A stretch of 64,000 nucleotides of DNA from Spirochaetes bacterium GWE1_32_154 (GCA_001829315.1 MIAY01000013.1:20491-84490); one strand, 5' to 3'. Shown: positions 28,245 through 37,439, counted from the stretch's first letter. Notes: a model not told the origin generated them from the letters alone. Numbers and translations are program-made.

Positions 28245-28817
28245 ATGGAAAAACAGAAATTTGAATTTATTGATAAAAAAAGACCGGCTTATGATGAATT
28301 AAACAAGTTAACAGAAACATTAGACCCCCAAAAACCGGAACAGGGATTATCGAAACTTGAACAACTTATCAAAAAAGATGCTGATTACCTTGAAACGTAT
28401 TTATTTATTGCAGATTTTTATGTTACTATGGATGAAATAGATAAATGGGAACAGTATATTGATAAGGCTTATAATAAAGCAATCCAGATGATTACCGAAA
28501 AATCACCCGATGGATTATGGCCGGATGTGTTATCATGGAATCACGAAGAAAACAGACATATAATTAGTGCGTTAATAGAAAAAGCACTTTTTTTCTGGAT
28601 GGTTGAAGAGAATGATTCAGCGATAAAACTGCTTCACCAATTATTACAATCTGAAACGGAAGATCAATGCGGTATAAGTTTTTATTTACTTGCCGTCCTC
28701 GAAAATATGGATTACGAAGTCTTTCATGAAAAATTTGATGATGAAGGTGATTTTAATGATAGTGTTTATGAATGGTTTGATATCAATTCTGTAAAATACA
28801 ATACATATTTCACATAG
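28245..28817 (+). CDS. Hypothetical helical-repeat (TPR-like) cytoplasmic protein
   Basis: A 190-residue acidic, all-helical protein with no signal peptide. Residues 35-80 and 110-150 look like degenerate tetratricopeptide repeats (LEQLIKKDADYLETYLFIAD; IEKALFFWMVEENDSAIKLL). A good AGAGAGAAAA purine tract precedes the ATG. Stands alone between repeat copies, upstream of the chemoreceptor gene. I do not recognise the family; a protein-interaction role is the most that can be said. Confidence 0.6.
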   Translation: MEKQKFEFIDKKRPAYDELNKLTETLDPQKPEQGLSKLEQLIKKDADYLETYLFIADFYVTMDEIDKWEQYIDKAYNKAIQMITEKSPDGLWPDVLSWNHEENRHIISALIEKALFFWMVEENDSAIKLLHQLLQSETEDQCGISFYLLAVLENMDYEVFHEKFDDEGDFNDSVYEWFDINSVKYNTYFT

Positions 28818-28830
28818 TCACATATCTAAA

Positions 28831-28950
28831 GGATACTCAAGCAAAAATCAAAAGTACTTTTTTTATGCATCTGCCATATACAATATAATCGCATTAGAGG
28901 TAGCTTCTTGCAAAAATTCGAAATAAAAGAAGTATTTTTGCAAGAAGTTC
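28831..28950 (+). repeat. Long, diverged copy of the dispersed element
   Basis: About 120 bp: a degenerate left end (ACTCAAGCAAAAATCA), a CAATATAATCGCATT middle, the internal AGCTTCTTGCAAAAATTCG motif and a right end TTTTTGCAAGAAGTTC. TAAA borders it on both sides (28827-28830 and 28951-28954). It lies upstream of the chemoreceptor gene. Confidence 0.75.
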
Positions 28951-29095
28951 TAAATATTTTTCAAAAGAGACTTATACTAATAAAGATTAGCGAAATAATC
29001 ATAAAAAAAAATCTTTATTGAAAAATGTTGCATTTATTGTATGTGTTATAGTATGCTTATTAAATAAAAACTTAATAAGTATTTGAGGTATATAT

Positions 29096-31099
29096 ATGAA
29101 ATCATTTTCAAGAAAACTATTAAATTTCCTTTACATGTCAACTTTTTTATATACGATAACGGTTTTTTTCTTTTTTTATCCATTTTATGGTCTTGCATTT
29201 GATCTTGTTGTAAAAGGAATGGCACCTGCTGTTGTTGTTGTAATACTCATTGTTTTTGGTGTTGCAACTTATATAAAAAAAATTTCAAAACCAATCGATT
29301 CCCTTAAAGAAGGTAACCAGAAAGATATTGATACTTTATTTTCAATTGAGAAAAAATTAAAAAAATTTTTTAATTACTTATATTTTGTATGTTTTCCATT
29401 GATATCAATTACTGCAATTATCGTAACACTGGCAGCTGATGGTTTTTTACGATATTCAACAATACGACTAATTATAATAAGTATGTTTGTAGCACCGATT
29501 CTCGGTATCATTCAACTTACTGCTCTTAGCTTCTGGTTTAAAGATTTAAAGGTTAAAGCTAATACTTTTGAGTTTTCGCATAAAAAAACGGGCATGTCAT
29601 TAAAACAATCAATCATTGTATCATTCATTGTATTCGGATTTACCCTTTCTATGAGTATATTATTTTTAACAATAAGCAGGGAAGAAAAAATTGCCGGAAT
29701 ATCAAATGTCATGTTCAAAATCAGAAAAGTTAACCCTGAAAATGCAAGTGGTTATTTTTCAACACTTCTTGAATTATCACAAAAATCGTCCGATTCTGAA
29801 GTTAAAAATGAAGCTGAAAGACTGATAAAGGCATGGCCGCAACAGTCTCTTCGCAATATATATAATCATTTTATTTTCTGGATTGTCAGTTTTTTATTTT
29901 ACTCAATCCTTGTATATTTATATGCAAACACTTTATCAAGCCACATAAAAACAGTTATTGAAAAATTAAACAATATGATAAGTAAAGAAGGAGACCTTAC
30001 TTCTTTTGTTGTTAAAACAAAAGAAGATGAAATTGGAGAGATTCAGGTTTGTATTAATCAATTAATCTCAAACTTAAATAAAACATTTTCTACTACTTTT
30101 CAAACTGCTAAAGAAATAATCGAAGTTACCAATAACAAACAAGCAAACATCAATTATCTCATGAATTCAACCAACGAATTACAACAAATGAGTAATACCC
30201 TTACAGAATTAATCTGGAACCAGCAGAGAGTTTCAAAGGTATCGGGTGAAACAGTTAACGACTTTCTCAAAAGTATAACAGCAAATTCATCAGTTATCTC
30301 AGATCAATCCGCCATGATTGAAGAATCAAGTGCATCAATAAATGAAATGCATGCATCAATTAAATCAGTAACCGAAGCAACAGATAAAGCACAAAAAATT
30401 GGAAATAAATTAGCAGTAACCTCAGACAGTTCATATAGAATAATTGATGAAATGAATCAGATTATTAAAGACATATCCTTAAAAGGTAAAAATATTAATG
30501 AAGTTGCATTAACGATTACAAAAATTGCATACCAGACTAATTTACTTGCAATGAATGCGGCTATTGAAGCAGCTCATGCCGGTGATGCCGGAAGAGGATT
30601 TGCCGTTGTTGCTGATGAAATAAGAAACCTGGCTGAAACTACTGCAAATTCGACAAAAGAAATAGGTGTAATATTAAAATCAACTGAAGAAAGTATATCA
30701 AAAGCAGTATCAAAATCAAATGAAGTATTAAATTCTATTACTGAAATAAAAGATGATGTGGCTCAAACAAAAAGAATTACCGAAGAAGTAAATCAGGCAT
30801 CAAAGGAACAATTAATAGGTGCTAATGAAAACCTTGTTGCAATGAATAGATTAGTTGAAATAACACAAGTTGTTATGAAAAACCTTGATAAACAGACTAA
30901 TGCTACGACACAACTTTCAGAATCGGCACAAATTCTTGGGAAGTCATCAGAACAATTAAGTACAATTGGTTCAAAACAAAGTGAATTTAATGGAACACTT
31001 ATTACTAATTTAGACGAGTTTAAAGCATACTTTACAGAAATTAATGTTAAACTTAACAATCTGAAAGAACAATTCAGTTCAATTAAACTTCAAAAATAA
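29096..31099 (+). CDS. Methyl-accepting chemotaxis protein
   Basis: A 667-residue chemoreceptor. The N-terminal 280 residues are mostly membrane: about six hydrophobic segments rather than the usual two, with a short extracytoplasmic loop (about 200-255). A HAMP segment follows (about 280-335), then the cytoplasmic coiled-coil hairpin with the highly conserved tip KIAYQTNLLAMNAAIEAAHA (about 475-495) that contacts CheA and CheW. The polytopic sensor suggests it detects a membrane-related or internal signal such as energy state; that is inference. GAGG ribosome site upstream. Ends in a strong terminator. No other che gene is in the window. Confidence 0.92.
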   Translation: MKSFSRKLLNFLYMSTFLYTITVFFFFYPFYGLAFDLVVKGMAPAVVVVILIVFGVATYIKKISKPIDSLKEGNQKDIDTLFSIEKKLKKFFNYLYFVCFPLISITAIIVTLAADGFLRYSTIRLIIISMFVAPILGIIQLTALSFWFKDLKVKANTFEFSHKKTGMSLKQSIIVSFIVFGFTLSMSILFLTISREEKIAGISNVMFKIRKVNPENASGYFSTLLELSQKSSDSEVKNEAERLIKAWPQQSLRNIYNHFIFWIVSFLFYSILVYLYANTLSSHIKTVIEKLNNMISKEGDLTSFVVKTKEDEIGEIQVCINQLISNLNKTFSTTFQTAKEIIEVTNNKQANINYLMNSTNELQQMSNTLTELIWNQQRVSKVSGETVNDFLKSITANSSVISDQSAMIEESSASINEMHASIKSVTEATDKAQKIGNKLAVTSDSSYRIIDEMNQIIKDISLKGKNINEVALTITKIAYQTNLLAMNAAIEAAHAGDAGRGFAVVADEIRNLAETTANSTKEIGVILKSTEESISKAVSKSNEVLNSITEIKDDVAQTKRITEEVNQASKEQLIGANENLVAMNRLVEITQVVMKNLDKQTNATTQLSESAQILGKSSEQLSTIGSKQSEFNGTLITNLDEFKAYFTEINVKLNNLKEQFSSIKLQK

Positions 31100-31127
31100 A
31101 AAAAGTGCCTTAAAGGCACTTTTTTTA
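31099..31127. terminator. Bidirectional terminator between the chemoreceptor and aminotransferase genes
   Basis: Stem AAAGTGCC / GGCACTTT with a two- to four-base loop, A-rich on the left and seven T on the right, so it can work for both converging genes. Confidence 0.88.
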
Positions 31128-31129
31128 CA

Positions 31130-32344
31130 TTACATTTCCTTAATCATAGCAGTAATAGTGTCACCAATAATTTTAATTCCTTTCTTTATTTCATCATCTG
31201 ATGAATTGGAAAAAGACAATCGTATATGCTGATCTCCCGTTACAGGGTCAGTATGAAATGGCTCTCCGGTAACAAAAGCAACATTTTCCTTAATAGTTCT
31301 TAAAAATAAAGCATTACCGCTTATTCCATCAGGAAGTTTAGCATAAATAAAAAAACCGCCTTTAGCATTGGTAACTTTCACAGATTCAGGAAAATATTGA
31401 GTTATCATTTCCATCATTACATTTTTCTTTTTGCTATACACCGCTCTCATTTTCGTAAGATAATCATCAATTTTACCGAGTTTTAAATAATCTGAAGCAA
31501 TTACCTGACCAAATGATGAAGAACATGCATCAATAGACTGTTTTGCCAATGCAGCTTTATCAATAATAATATCATCTGCATATATCCATCCCAGACGAAA
31601 TCCGGGACTTAACACTTTTGAAAATGACCCGATATAAATTATCGGTGCATCATTTCCCAATGATTTTACCGGTAAATAATCCTCTGATGTGCCGGTATAA
31701 AATAAATCACCATAGGGATCATCTTCGATAATCACAAGATTATGTTTTTTTGACAATTCATATAACTTTTTTCTTTTTCCTAAAGACATTGTAGAGCCTT
31801 TCGGATTTTGAAAATTTGGAATAGTATAAAAAAACTTAACGTTCTTTCCGGCTTTCTTCAATGATAAAAATGTAGTTTCCAATTCATCAACATTAACTCC
31901 ATCATCCTCTAAACTTACCCCAACCACCTGGGCCTGACATGAAAGAAAAGATGCCATACCACCGATAAATGTCGGATCTTCAACTAATATAACATCACCC
32001 GGATCTAAAAATATTTTAGCGACAAGATATAACCCCTGCTGTCCGCCGGTTGTAACAACAACTCCCTGCCCTTCAGGGTTAATGTGTTTAACTGTTGTCA
32101 TTCTTTTGATTATATCTTCAACAAGAGCACCATATCCGTTTGTAGTTCCATACTGCATTGCAATCTTTGACGATTTTACATCCCAATTATTAATAATACT
32201 TTTTACATCATCAAACGGAAAATTATCAGGATCAGGCATTCCACCGGCAAAAGAAATAACACCGGGCATTGAAGCATACTTCATAAGTTCTCTAATCTTG
32301 GAACTTTTCATTTTACTTGATACAAGAGAAAAATCATAAGCCAT
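31130..32344 (-). CDS. PLP-dependent aminotransferase (class I, LysN/ARO8-like)
   Basis: A 404-residue fold-type I aminotransferase resembling 2-aminoadipate/aromatic aminotransferases of the LysN/MocR-related group. Opening pattern KSSKIRELMKYASMPGVISF, then GGMPDPDNFPF. The PLP-binding lysine is K243 in IGSFSKVLSPGFRLGW; the aspartate of EDDPYGDLFY and the C-terminal HIRLSFS arginine, which binds the substrate carboxylate, are also present. Start taken as ATG 32344 (AGGTGG five bases upstream) rather than the GTG three codons earlier, which lies in that ribosome site. Substrate is not certain; the adjacent liv transporter makes a branched-chain or related amino acid plausible. Confidence 0.88.
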   Translation of the reverse strand: MAYDFSLVSSKMKSSKIRELMKYASMPGVISFAGGMPDPDNFPFDDVKSIINNWDVKSSKIAMQYGTTNGYGALVEDIIKRMTTVKHINPEGQGVVVTTGGQQGLYLVAKIFLDPGDVILVEDPTFIGGMASFLSCQAQVVGVSLEDDGVNVDELETTFLSLKKAGKNVKFFYTIPNFQNPKGSTMSLGKRKKLYELSKKHNLVIIEDDPYGDLFYTGTSEDYLPVKSLGNDAPIIYIGSFSKVLSPGFRLGWIYADDIIIDKAALAKQSIDACSSSFGQVIASDYLKLGKIDDYLTKMRAVYSKKKNVMMEMITQYFPESVKVTNAKGGFFIYAKLPDGISGNALFLRTIKENVAFVTGEPFHTDPVTGDQHIRLSFSNSSDDEIKKGIKIIGDTITAMIKEM

Positions 32345-32363
32345 ATTTACCACCTGTTTGTAT

Positions 32364-32393
32364 AGTATACCAAAAACTTCTGCATCACTTCAA
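32364..32393 (-). promoter_or_regulatory. Sigma-70 promoter of the aminotransferase gene
   Basis: Minus strand TTGAAG (32388-32393), 18-bp spacer, TATACT (32364-32369), about 20 bases upstream of the ATG at 32344. Confidence 0.6.
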
Positions 32394-32509
32394 ATACTGA
32401 ACGATATTTTTACAAGTTACTTAAGTTTTAGTATTTAAAATCCGATTTTATTATTGTCAGCAAATTTCCCCTCCCACAAAGAAATTAACTGATAAGTCTA
32501 AAGACTTGT

Positions 32510-32537
32510 GACTCCGTTTTTTACGGAGTCTTTTTTT
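32510..32537 (+). terminator. Strong intrinsic terminator in plus orientation downstream of livF
   Basis: Perfect GACTCCGT / ACGGAGTC stem (32510-32517 and 32523-32530) followed by seven T on the plus strand. The T run is on the wrong side for the minus-strand livF transcript. A second small palindrome, AAGTCTAAAGACTT, precedes it (about 32496-32507). Confidence 0.7.
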
Positions 32538-33270
32538 ATTCCCCGAGATATGCAGCTTTTACTTGAGGATTTTCTATTAAATTAGCACTTAAATCAGATA
32601 AGACAATAACGCCGGTTTCCATAACAAAACCTTTATTAGAATTTTTTAAAGCAAGTTTAGCGTTTTGTTCAACTATAAAAATTGTTGTTTTATATTCATC
32701 ATTTATTGACCTGATAACTTCAAAAATTCCCTTAATAATTAATGGAGCTAACCCCAACCCCGGTTCATCAAGCAGTAATACTTCGGGAGAACTCATCAGA
32801 GCTCGACCGATTGCGAGCATTTGTTGTTCCCCACCTGATAAAGAACCTGATTTCTGATCTTTTCTATCTTTCAAGATTGGAAACATTGCATATATTTCAA
32901 GGAGTTTTTTACTGATTATCGCTTTATCCCTTACAAGAAAAGCCCCCATTTCAAGATTTTCCAATACCGTCATTTGAGAAAAAACACCCCGGCCTTCGGG
33001 CACAAGTGCAATACCCATAGATGATATTATATCAGGTCGTAACCTTTTTGACGATTGGTATGAGTTAATTATTTGATTATTATATTCAATTGTCCCCTGC
33101 GTTATCGGCTCAAGACCTGAAACAGCTTTGAGGAGTGATGATTTTCCAGCACCATTAGCACCAATTAATGAGACAATATCACCTTTTTGAACGGTGAGAC
33201 TAACCGAATTTAACGCTTTGATATTACCATATTGAACATGTATATTTTTTATTTCAAGTATATTATTCAT
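32536..33270 (-). CDS. livF: Branched-chain amino-acid ABC transporter ATPase LivF
   Basis: A 244-residue ABC ATPase: Walker A GANGAGKSS (about residues 38-46), signature LSGGEQQMLAIGRAL, Walker B VLLLDEPGLGLAP, H-loop TIFIVEQNA. The VLENLEMGAF and PEGRGVFSQMTV segments are typical of LivF. Last gene of livK-livH-livM-livG-livF; overlaps livG by eight bases. Confidence 0.94.
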   Translation of the reverse strand: MNNILEIKNIHVQYGNIKALNSVSLTVQKGDIVSLIGANGAGKSSLLKAVSGLEPITQGTIEYNNQIINSYQSSKRLRPDIISSMGIALVPEGRGVFSQMTVLENLEMGAFLVRDKAIISKKLLEIYAMFPILKDRKDQKSGSLSGGEQQMLAIGRALMSSPEVLLLDEPGLGLAPLIIKGIFEVIRSINDEYKTTIFIVEQNAKLALKNSNKGFVMETGVIVLSDLSANLIENPQVKAAYLGE

Positions 33271-34045
33271 CGTCTTTTCCTAAATATGCTTCAATTACTT
33301 CCGGATTTCCCTGAATGTGAGAAGGAGTACCTTCAGCTATTTTTCGCCCGTAATTTAAAACAGTAATATGTTCACATATATTCATAACAAGTTTCATGTC
33401 ATGCTCAATAAGAACTACAGTAACACCAAGTGTTCTGATTTTCTGTATTGTTTGCATTAATGCTTCAGTTTCAGAAGGATTCATACCGGCAGCCGGTTCA
33501 TCAAGAAATAATATATCGGGTTCAGTTGCTAATGAGCGGGCAATTTCAAGCTCTCTTTGTTTCCCATAAGGCAGATTTTTTGCCAATTCAGACTTCACAC
33601 CCGCCATATTAAAAAAAGATAGCCATTTCATAGCATTCTGATATATATCCAATTCTTCTTTTTTCTGAAAAATAAGTCCTAAAAAAGCATTATAATAACT
33701 GTTTTTTGAAAAATACGGATGGGCACCTTTAAAGTGCCTTCCAATCATTACATTTTCCAATACCGTCATTTCTTTAAAAAGCCTGATATTCTGAAATGTC
33801 CGTGCAATACCAATTCGGGCAATTGTATGAGGTTTAGTATTTAGTATTGATTTTCCTTTATAAAATAAATCACCTGATGTTGGTGAATCCAACCCTGTAA
33901 TAATATTAAACAATGTAGTTTTACCGGCTCCATTCGGGCCAATCAACCCGGTTATTGAATTTTCCTGTACTGAAAAATCAACATCATTGACTGCAACAAC
34001 GCCTCCAAAGGTTTTTCGTAATGATTTAGTATATAATAAACTCAC
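33263..34045 (-). CDS. livG: Branched-chain amino-acid ABC transporter ATPase LivG
   Basis: A 260-residue ABC ATPase: Walker A GPNGAGKTT, LivG-type RTFQNIRLFKEMTVLENVMIG block (broken by turns), the signature region LPYGKQRELEIARSLA, Walker B ILFLDEPAAGMNP and H-loop VVLIEHDM. The signature reads PYGKQ instead of SGGQ, as is usual in LivG. Overlaps both neighbours (four bases with livM, eight with livF). Confidence 0.94.
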   Translation of the reverse strand: MSLLYTKSLRKTFGGVVAVNDVDFSVQENSITGLIGPNGAGKTTLFNIITGLDSPTSGDLFYKGKSILNTKPHTIARIGIARTFQNIRLFKEMTVLENVMIGRHFKGAHPYFSKNSYYNAFLGLIFQKKEELDIYQNAMKWLSFFNMAGVKSELAKNLPYGKQRELEIARSLATEPDILFLDEPAAGMNPSETEALMQTIQKIRTLGVTVVLIEHDMKLVMNICEHITVLNYGRKIAEGTPSHIQGNPEVIEAYLGKDDE

Positions 34046-34965
34046 CTGGATACCTCCTTTTTTAATGAAGCACCAATAAGTTTTTCGAAATCCGGTTTTT
34101 TCCTGCCCACTATACCGTCGGGTTTATAAATCATCATAATAACAAGTATTAAGCCAAATATAATCTGATTAAACTGAGGTGAAATAATCGAGGAAAAACC
34201 GAGTATTTGCGGTAACATTGAAGCTATATAAATAATGGAAGCACCTATTAACGCACCAATATGATTACCCATACCGCCTAATACAACCATACATAAAATC
34301 GTAACAGATAACATAAAATCAAACCCGCCCGGTACAACAACCGGAATAAAAACGGCAAAAATACTGCCTGCTATGCCGGCAAAAAAAGCCCCGATACTGA
34401 ATGAAACAACTTTATATTTTGTTGTATTTATCCCCATGCTTGAAGCAGCAATTTCATCCTCGCGTATTGCTTCTAATGCACGTCCGAATCGTGACTCCAT
34501 TATTCGTTTTAAAACAAAAAAAGTTATTGCCACAAAAAACCATACCAGAATTAAATAATTAACTTTCTTCAAGGGGTCTAATGTATAACCAAATAGTACC
34601 GGTGGTTTAATACCGCTGATACCCCGGGGACCGCCTGTTAATGAATCCCAGTTGGTAAGCACATTTCTTACAATTTCAGCAAACCCTAATGTTGCGATTG
34701 CAAGGTAATCACCCTTTAAACGCAAGGTTGGCAAACCTATTAAAACACCGGAAACAGCTGCAACTAAACCGGAAATTGGAAGTAAAAGCCAGAAACTTAA
34801 ACCGGTATGAACAGAGAGTATTGCTGTAGTATATGCACCTATTCCATAAAATGCAGCGTGACACAACGACAATAAACCGGTATACCCGGCAATAAGATTT
34901 AAACTTAACGATAGAATAATATAAAGTCCTAAAAGGATCATCACTAATAATAAAAGATTCAGCAT
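34042..34965 (-). CDS. livM: Branched-chain amino-acid ABC transporter permease LivM
   Basis: A 307-residue membrane protein with eight to ten helices. LivM features: LSLSLNLIAGYTGLLSLCHA near the start, the LRLKGDYLAIATLGFAEI block, and the EAA-like cytoplasmic loop FGRALEAIREDEIAASSMGI that contacts the ATPases. Eight bases downstream of livH, four-base overlap with livG. Confidence 0.93.
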   Translation of the reverse strand: MLNLLLLVMILLGLYIILSLSLNLIAGYTGLLSLCHAAFYGIGAYTTAILSVHTGLSFWLLLPISGLVAAVSGVLIGLPTLRLKGDYLAIATLGFAEIVRNVLTNWDSLTGGPRGISGIKPPVLFGYTLDPLKKVNYLILVWFFVAITFFVLKRIMESRFGRALEAIREDEIAASSMGINTTKYKVVSFSIGAFFAGIAGSIFAVFIPVVVPGGFDFMLSVTILCMVVLGGMGNHIGALIGASIIYIASMLPQILGFSSIISPQFNQIIFGLILVIMMIYKPDGIVGRKKPDFEKLIGASLKKEVSR

Positions 34966-34973
34966 CTTTCCCC

Positions 34974-35921
34974 CTACACTTTTTCTTTGATGTTTTTTCC
35001 TAATATCCCATCGGGTTTAAGTAATAGAATAAGTATTAAAACGCCAAATGCAATTGTATCTTTATATCCAACAGGAATTCCCAGTACCGCAGTACCAAAT
35101 GTTTCAAGTATGCCTAATAAAATACCACCGAGCATGGCACCCGAAATATTACCGACACCGCCAACAACAGCAGCAATAAACGCCTTTAAACCGGTCATTG
35201 TTCCCATTGTCGGAGACACTTTATATTCCAGAGCATACAAAACACCGGCAGTCACAGCTAGCGCCGAGCCTATGGCAAACGTGATACTTATTATTTTATT
35301 TACATTGACTCCCATTAACGAGGCAACATTCTGATTTTCACTTGAAGCTCTCATTGCCCGCCCTATTCTTGTTTTATCCACAAAATATTTTAAGCCAAGC
35401 ATAAGAAAAAAACAGACAAATATAGTGAGTAACTGGACAGGTGTAATTGACAAACCAAAAAAATTAAATGGTTTATTATCAAGCGGATAGGTAAATTTTC
35501 TTGAACGGGTTCCAAAAAAATATGCTGCTGAATTTGACAGTATAATTGAAACCCCGATAGCACTCAATAAAGGAGCAAGCCGTGATGCCTTTCGTAAGGG
35601 CTTATACGCAATAATTTCTATAACAACTCCAAGTAAAGCACTTATAGCCATTCCAAATAATAAAGCAAGTATAAATAAAATAAAAAGCACAGCTCCGGTT
35701 TTGCCACCGGTAATTAATGTATTAAAAAGAAACAACGAAAAATAGGTACCAACCATTAATATTTCACCATGGGCAAAATTAATAAATTTTAATATCCCGT
35801 ATACCATTGTATAACCAAGGGCAATTAAAGCATAAATCCCGCCAAGTGTCAGCCCATTAATTAAATGCTGAAAAATAGTTACAATATCAATCTGAAATAA
35901 AGAAAAAGTTGTGCTATCCAT
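34974..35921 (-). CDS. livH: Branched-chain amino-acid ABC transporter permease LivH
   Basis: A 315-residue permease with the LivH opening block LINGLTLGGIYALIALGYT, the FINFAHGEILMVG motif and the coupling loop TRIGRAMRASSENQNVASLM. It is separated from livK by 273 bp of repeat-containing DNA, while all other junctions in the operon are tight. Confidence 0.93.
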   Translation of the reverse strand: MDSTTFSLFQIDIVTIFQHLINGLTLGGIYALIALGYTMVYGILKFINFAHGEILMVGTYFSLFLFNTLITGGKTGAVLFILFILALLFGMAISALLGVVIEIIAYKPLRKASRLAPLLSAIGVSIILSNSAAYFFGTRSRKFTYPLDNKPFNFFGLSITPVQLLTIFVCFFLMLGLKYFVDKTRIGRAMRASSENQNVASLMGVNVNKIISITFAIGSALAVTAGVLYALEYKVSPTMGTMTGLKAFIAAVVGGVGNISGAMLGGILLGILETFGTAVLGIPVGYKDTIAFGVLILILLLKPDGILGKNIKEKV

Positions 35922-35964
35922 ATGGTACTCCGAAGAAAATAATAAACAAAAACTTGAACCTCAC

Positions 35965-36135
35965 TCCTACTCATCTTCGTGCTTTTCGTGACCTTCGTGG
36001 TTAAATTCTTAAGAATTTCCACCACCCGTTCGGATTACCTCACTGAAGGACACGAAGGGCTCGAAGTTTTTGTTTTTCGACTTTATGCCACATTATCCTA
36101 CTCATCTTCGTGTTTTCGTGGTTAAAATCCTGACT
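35965..36135. repeat. CACGAAG-type intergenic repeat cluster inside the liv operon
   Basis: Two direct copies of TCCTACTCATCTTCGTG followed by TTTCGTG and GTTAAA (35965-36005 and 36096-36126), with an inverted piece GAAGGACACGAAGGGCTCG between them (36045-36063). The direct copies are about 130 bp apart. Similar short CACGAAGG runs are familiar to me from intergenic DNA of many environmental bacteria; this is recollection, not a search. Confidence 0.7.
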
Positions 36136-36164
36136 CTTTAAAGGTAAATACATCACAAAACTTA

Positions 36165-36187
36165 CACCCCGCAATCAATGCAGGGTG
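36165..36187 (-). terminator. Weak hairpin (possible attenuator) just after livK
   Basis: CACCCTGC / GCGGGGTG stem with one G-T pair and a seven-base loop on the minus strand, followed by only a poor T run. It begins about eight bases after the livK stop codon and could let part of the transcripts end, giving more binding protein than permease. Confidence 0.45.
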
Positions 36188-36194
36188 ATTGTAA

Positions 36195-37388
36195 TTATTT
36201 TATTTCTTCAAGTTCATTATTGGTAATTCTGTATGATTCGATTTGCTTAAACTCATATTGAGTACCATTCTTTACTGACATAAATACACCGACATTTTTA
36301 GAAGCATCACCATTTTCAAGAAATGATATTGTACCTGAAACGCCCTGATAGTCAGATGTTGCATGAAAAACAGACCGTATTTTCTCTCTATCAAGTAATA
36401 AAGATGCTTTTTCACTATCTGATGATTGATTATACACATTTTCTATTGCATTTATCATTAAAACAGCAATATCATACGAATTTAAACTGAAAGCATCCGG
36501 TGGAATACTATACAAATCAGAATATTTTTTTACAAAAACATCTTTTGCATTATCTTTTGCAATATCTTCTGTACTATTTGAAAAAAGAACATCAACCGCA
36601 TTATCCCCGGCTAATTCAAATATTTCAGGATTTGAAAAACCATCAGCGCTTAATACTTTCATATTCAGGCCTAGTTGAGTCTTTTGTTCAAGTATTTGTG
36701 CCATCTCAGCAACATAATTTGGAATATATAAGGCTTGCGCACCTGATGTTTTTATTTTTGTTAATTGTGTTTTAAAATCTTTATCCTGTGGAAGACCTGA
36801 TTCAGATGCTACAATAGAACCGCCTATTTTCTCAAACTCATTTTTAAAGTCATCAGCAAGCCCCTGACTATAATCATTTTTAATATACAAAATAGCTACT
36901 TTATTTAATTTTAAAATATTTTTTGTATATTTTGCAAATACAATTGCCTGTAATTGATCACTCAATACATTTCTGAATATAAAATTACCCTTTGATGTTA
37001 AATCTTTGTGAGTAGCAGAAGGTGAACACATCAGTATTTTTTCCGCCTGAGCCCTCGGAGCAACAGCGAGAGATTCACTTGAAAAAACACCGCCTATTAA
37101 ACCGTATATCTTATCAATACTTGATAATTTTTCGATAGCATTATTGGCCTTTTCTATTTTTCCTTCAGAATCTTCTGCGATTAATACTATTTTTTTGCCA
37201 TCGATACCGCCTGTTGCATTCTTTTCATCAACTGCAATTTTTACAGCATCTGACATCATTACACCATAACTTGCATAATCACCGGTAAGCGGACCGATAA
37301 AACCCAATTTTACCGTATCACTATTTTTCTTACAGCCGGTAATAGAAAACAATACCATTAGTACAATTAAAAAATATCCCTTTTTCAT
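36195..37388 (-). CDS. livK: Branched-chain amino-acid-type substrate-binding lipoprotein LivK
   Basis: A 397-residue periplasmic-binding protein of the Leu/Ile/Val-binding type. Lipobox ITGC (cysteine 19) after a hydrophobic leader. The mature protein opens VKLGFIGPLTGDYASYGVMM, followed by AVDEKNATGGIDGKKIVLIA and the FSSESLAVAPRAQ ligand region. Binds the amino acid and presents it to LivHM. First gene of the liv operon. Confidence 0.93.
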   Translation of the reverse strand: MKKGYFLIVLMVLFSITGCKKNSDTVKLGFIGPLTGDYASYGVMMSDAVKIAVDEKNATGGIDGKKIVLIAEDSEGKIEKANNAIEKLSSIDKIYGLIGGVFSSESLAVAPRAQAEKILMCSPSATHKDLTSKGNFIFRNVLSDQLQAIVFAKYTKNILKLNKVAILYIKNDYSQGLADDFKNEFEKIGGSIVASESGLPQDKDFKTQLTKIKTSGAQALYIPNYVAEMAQILEQKTQLGLNMKVLSADGFSNPEIFELAGDNAVDVLFSNSTEDIAKDNAKDVFVKKYSDLYSIPPDAFSLNSYDIAVLMINAIENVYNQSSDSEKASLLLDREKIRSVFHATSDYQGVSGTISFLENGDASKNVGVFMSVKNGTQYEFKQIESYRITNNELEEIK

Positions 37389-37439
37389 AATGAACTCCTA
37401 AAAAATAAGATCAAATATATAGTGTCTCTATACCATATA

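Noticed and set aside
27799..28950. CRISPR array, because similar sequences recur within 1.2 kb
   Set aside because: Spacing is irregular, copies differ in size, the repeats are also scattered over the whole window, and no cas gene is present.
29018..29052. Promoter of the chemoreceptor gene (TTGAAA or TTGCAT with TATAGT)
   Set aside because: Spacings of 23 and 13 bases are outside the working range, and no sigma-28 pattern was found.
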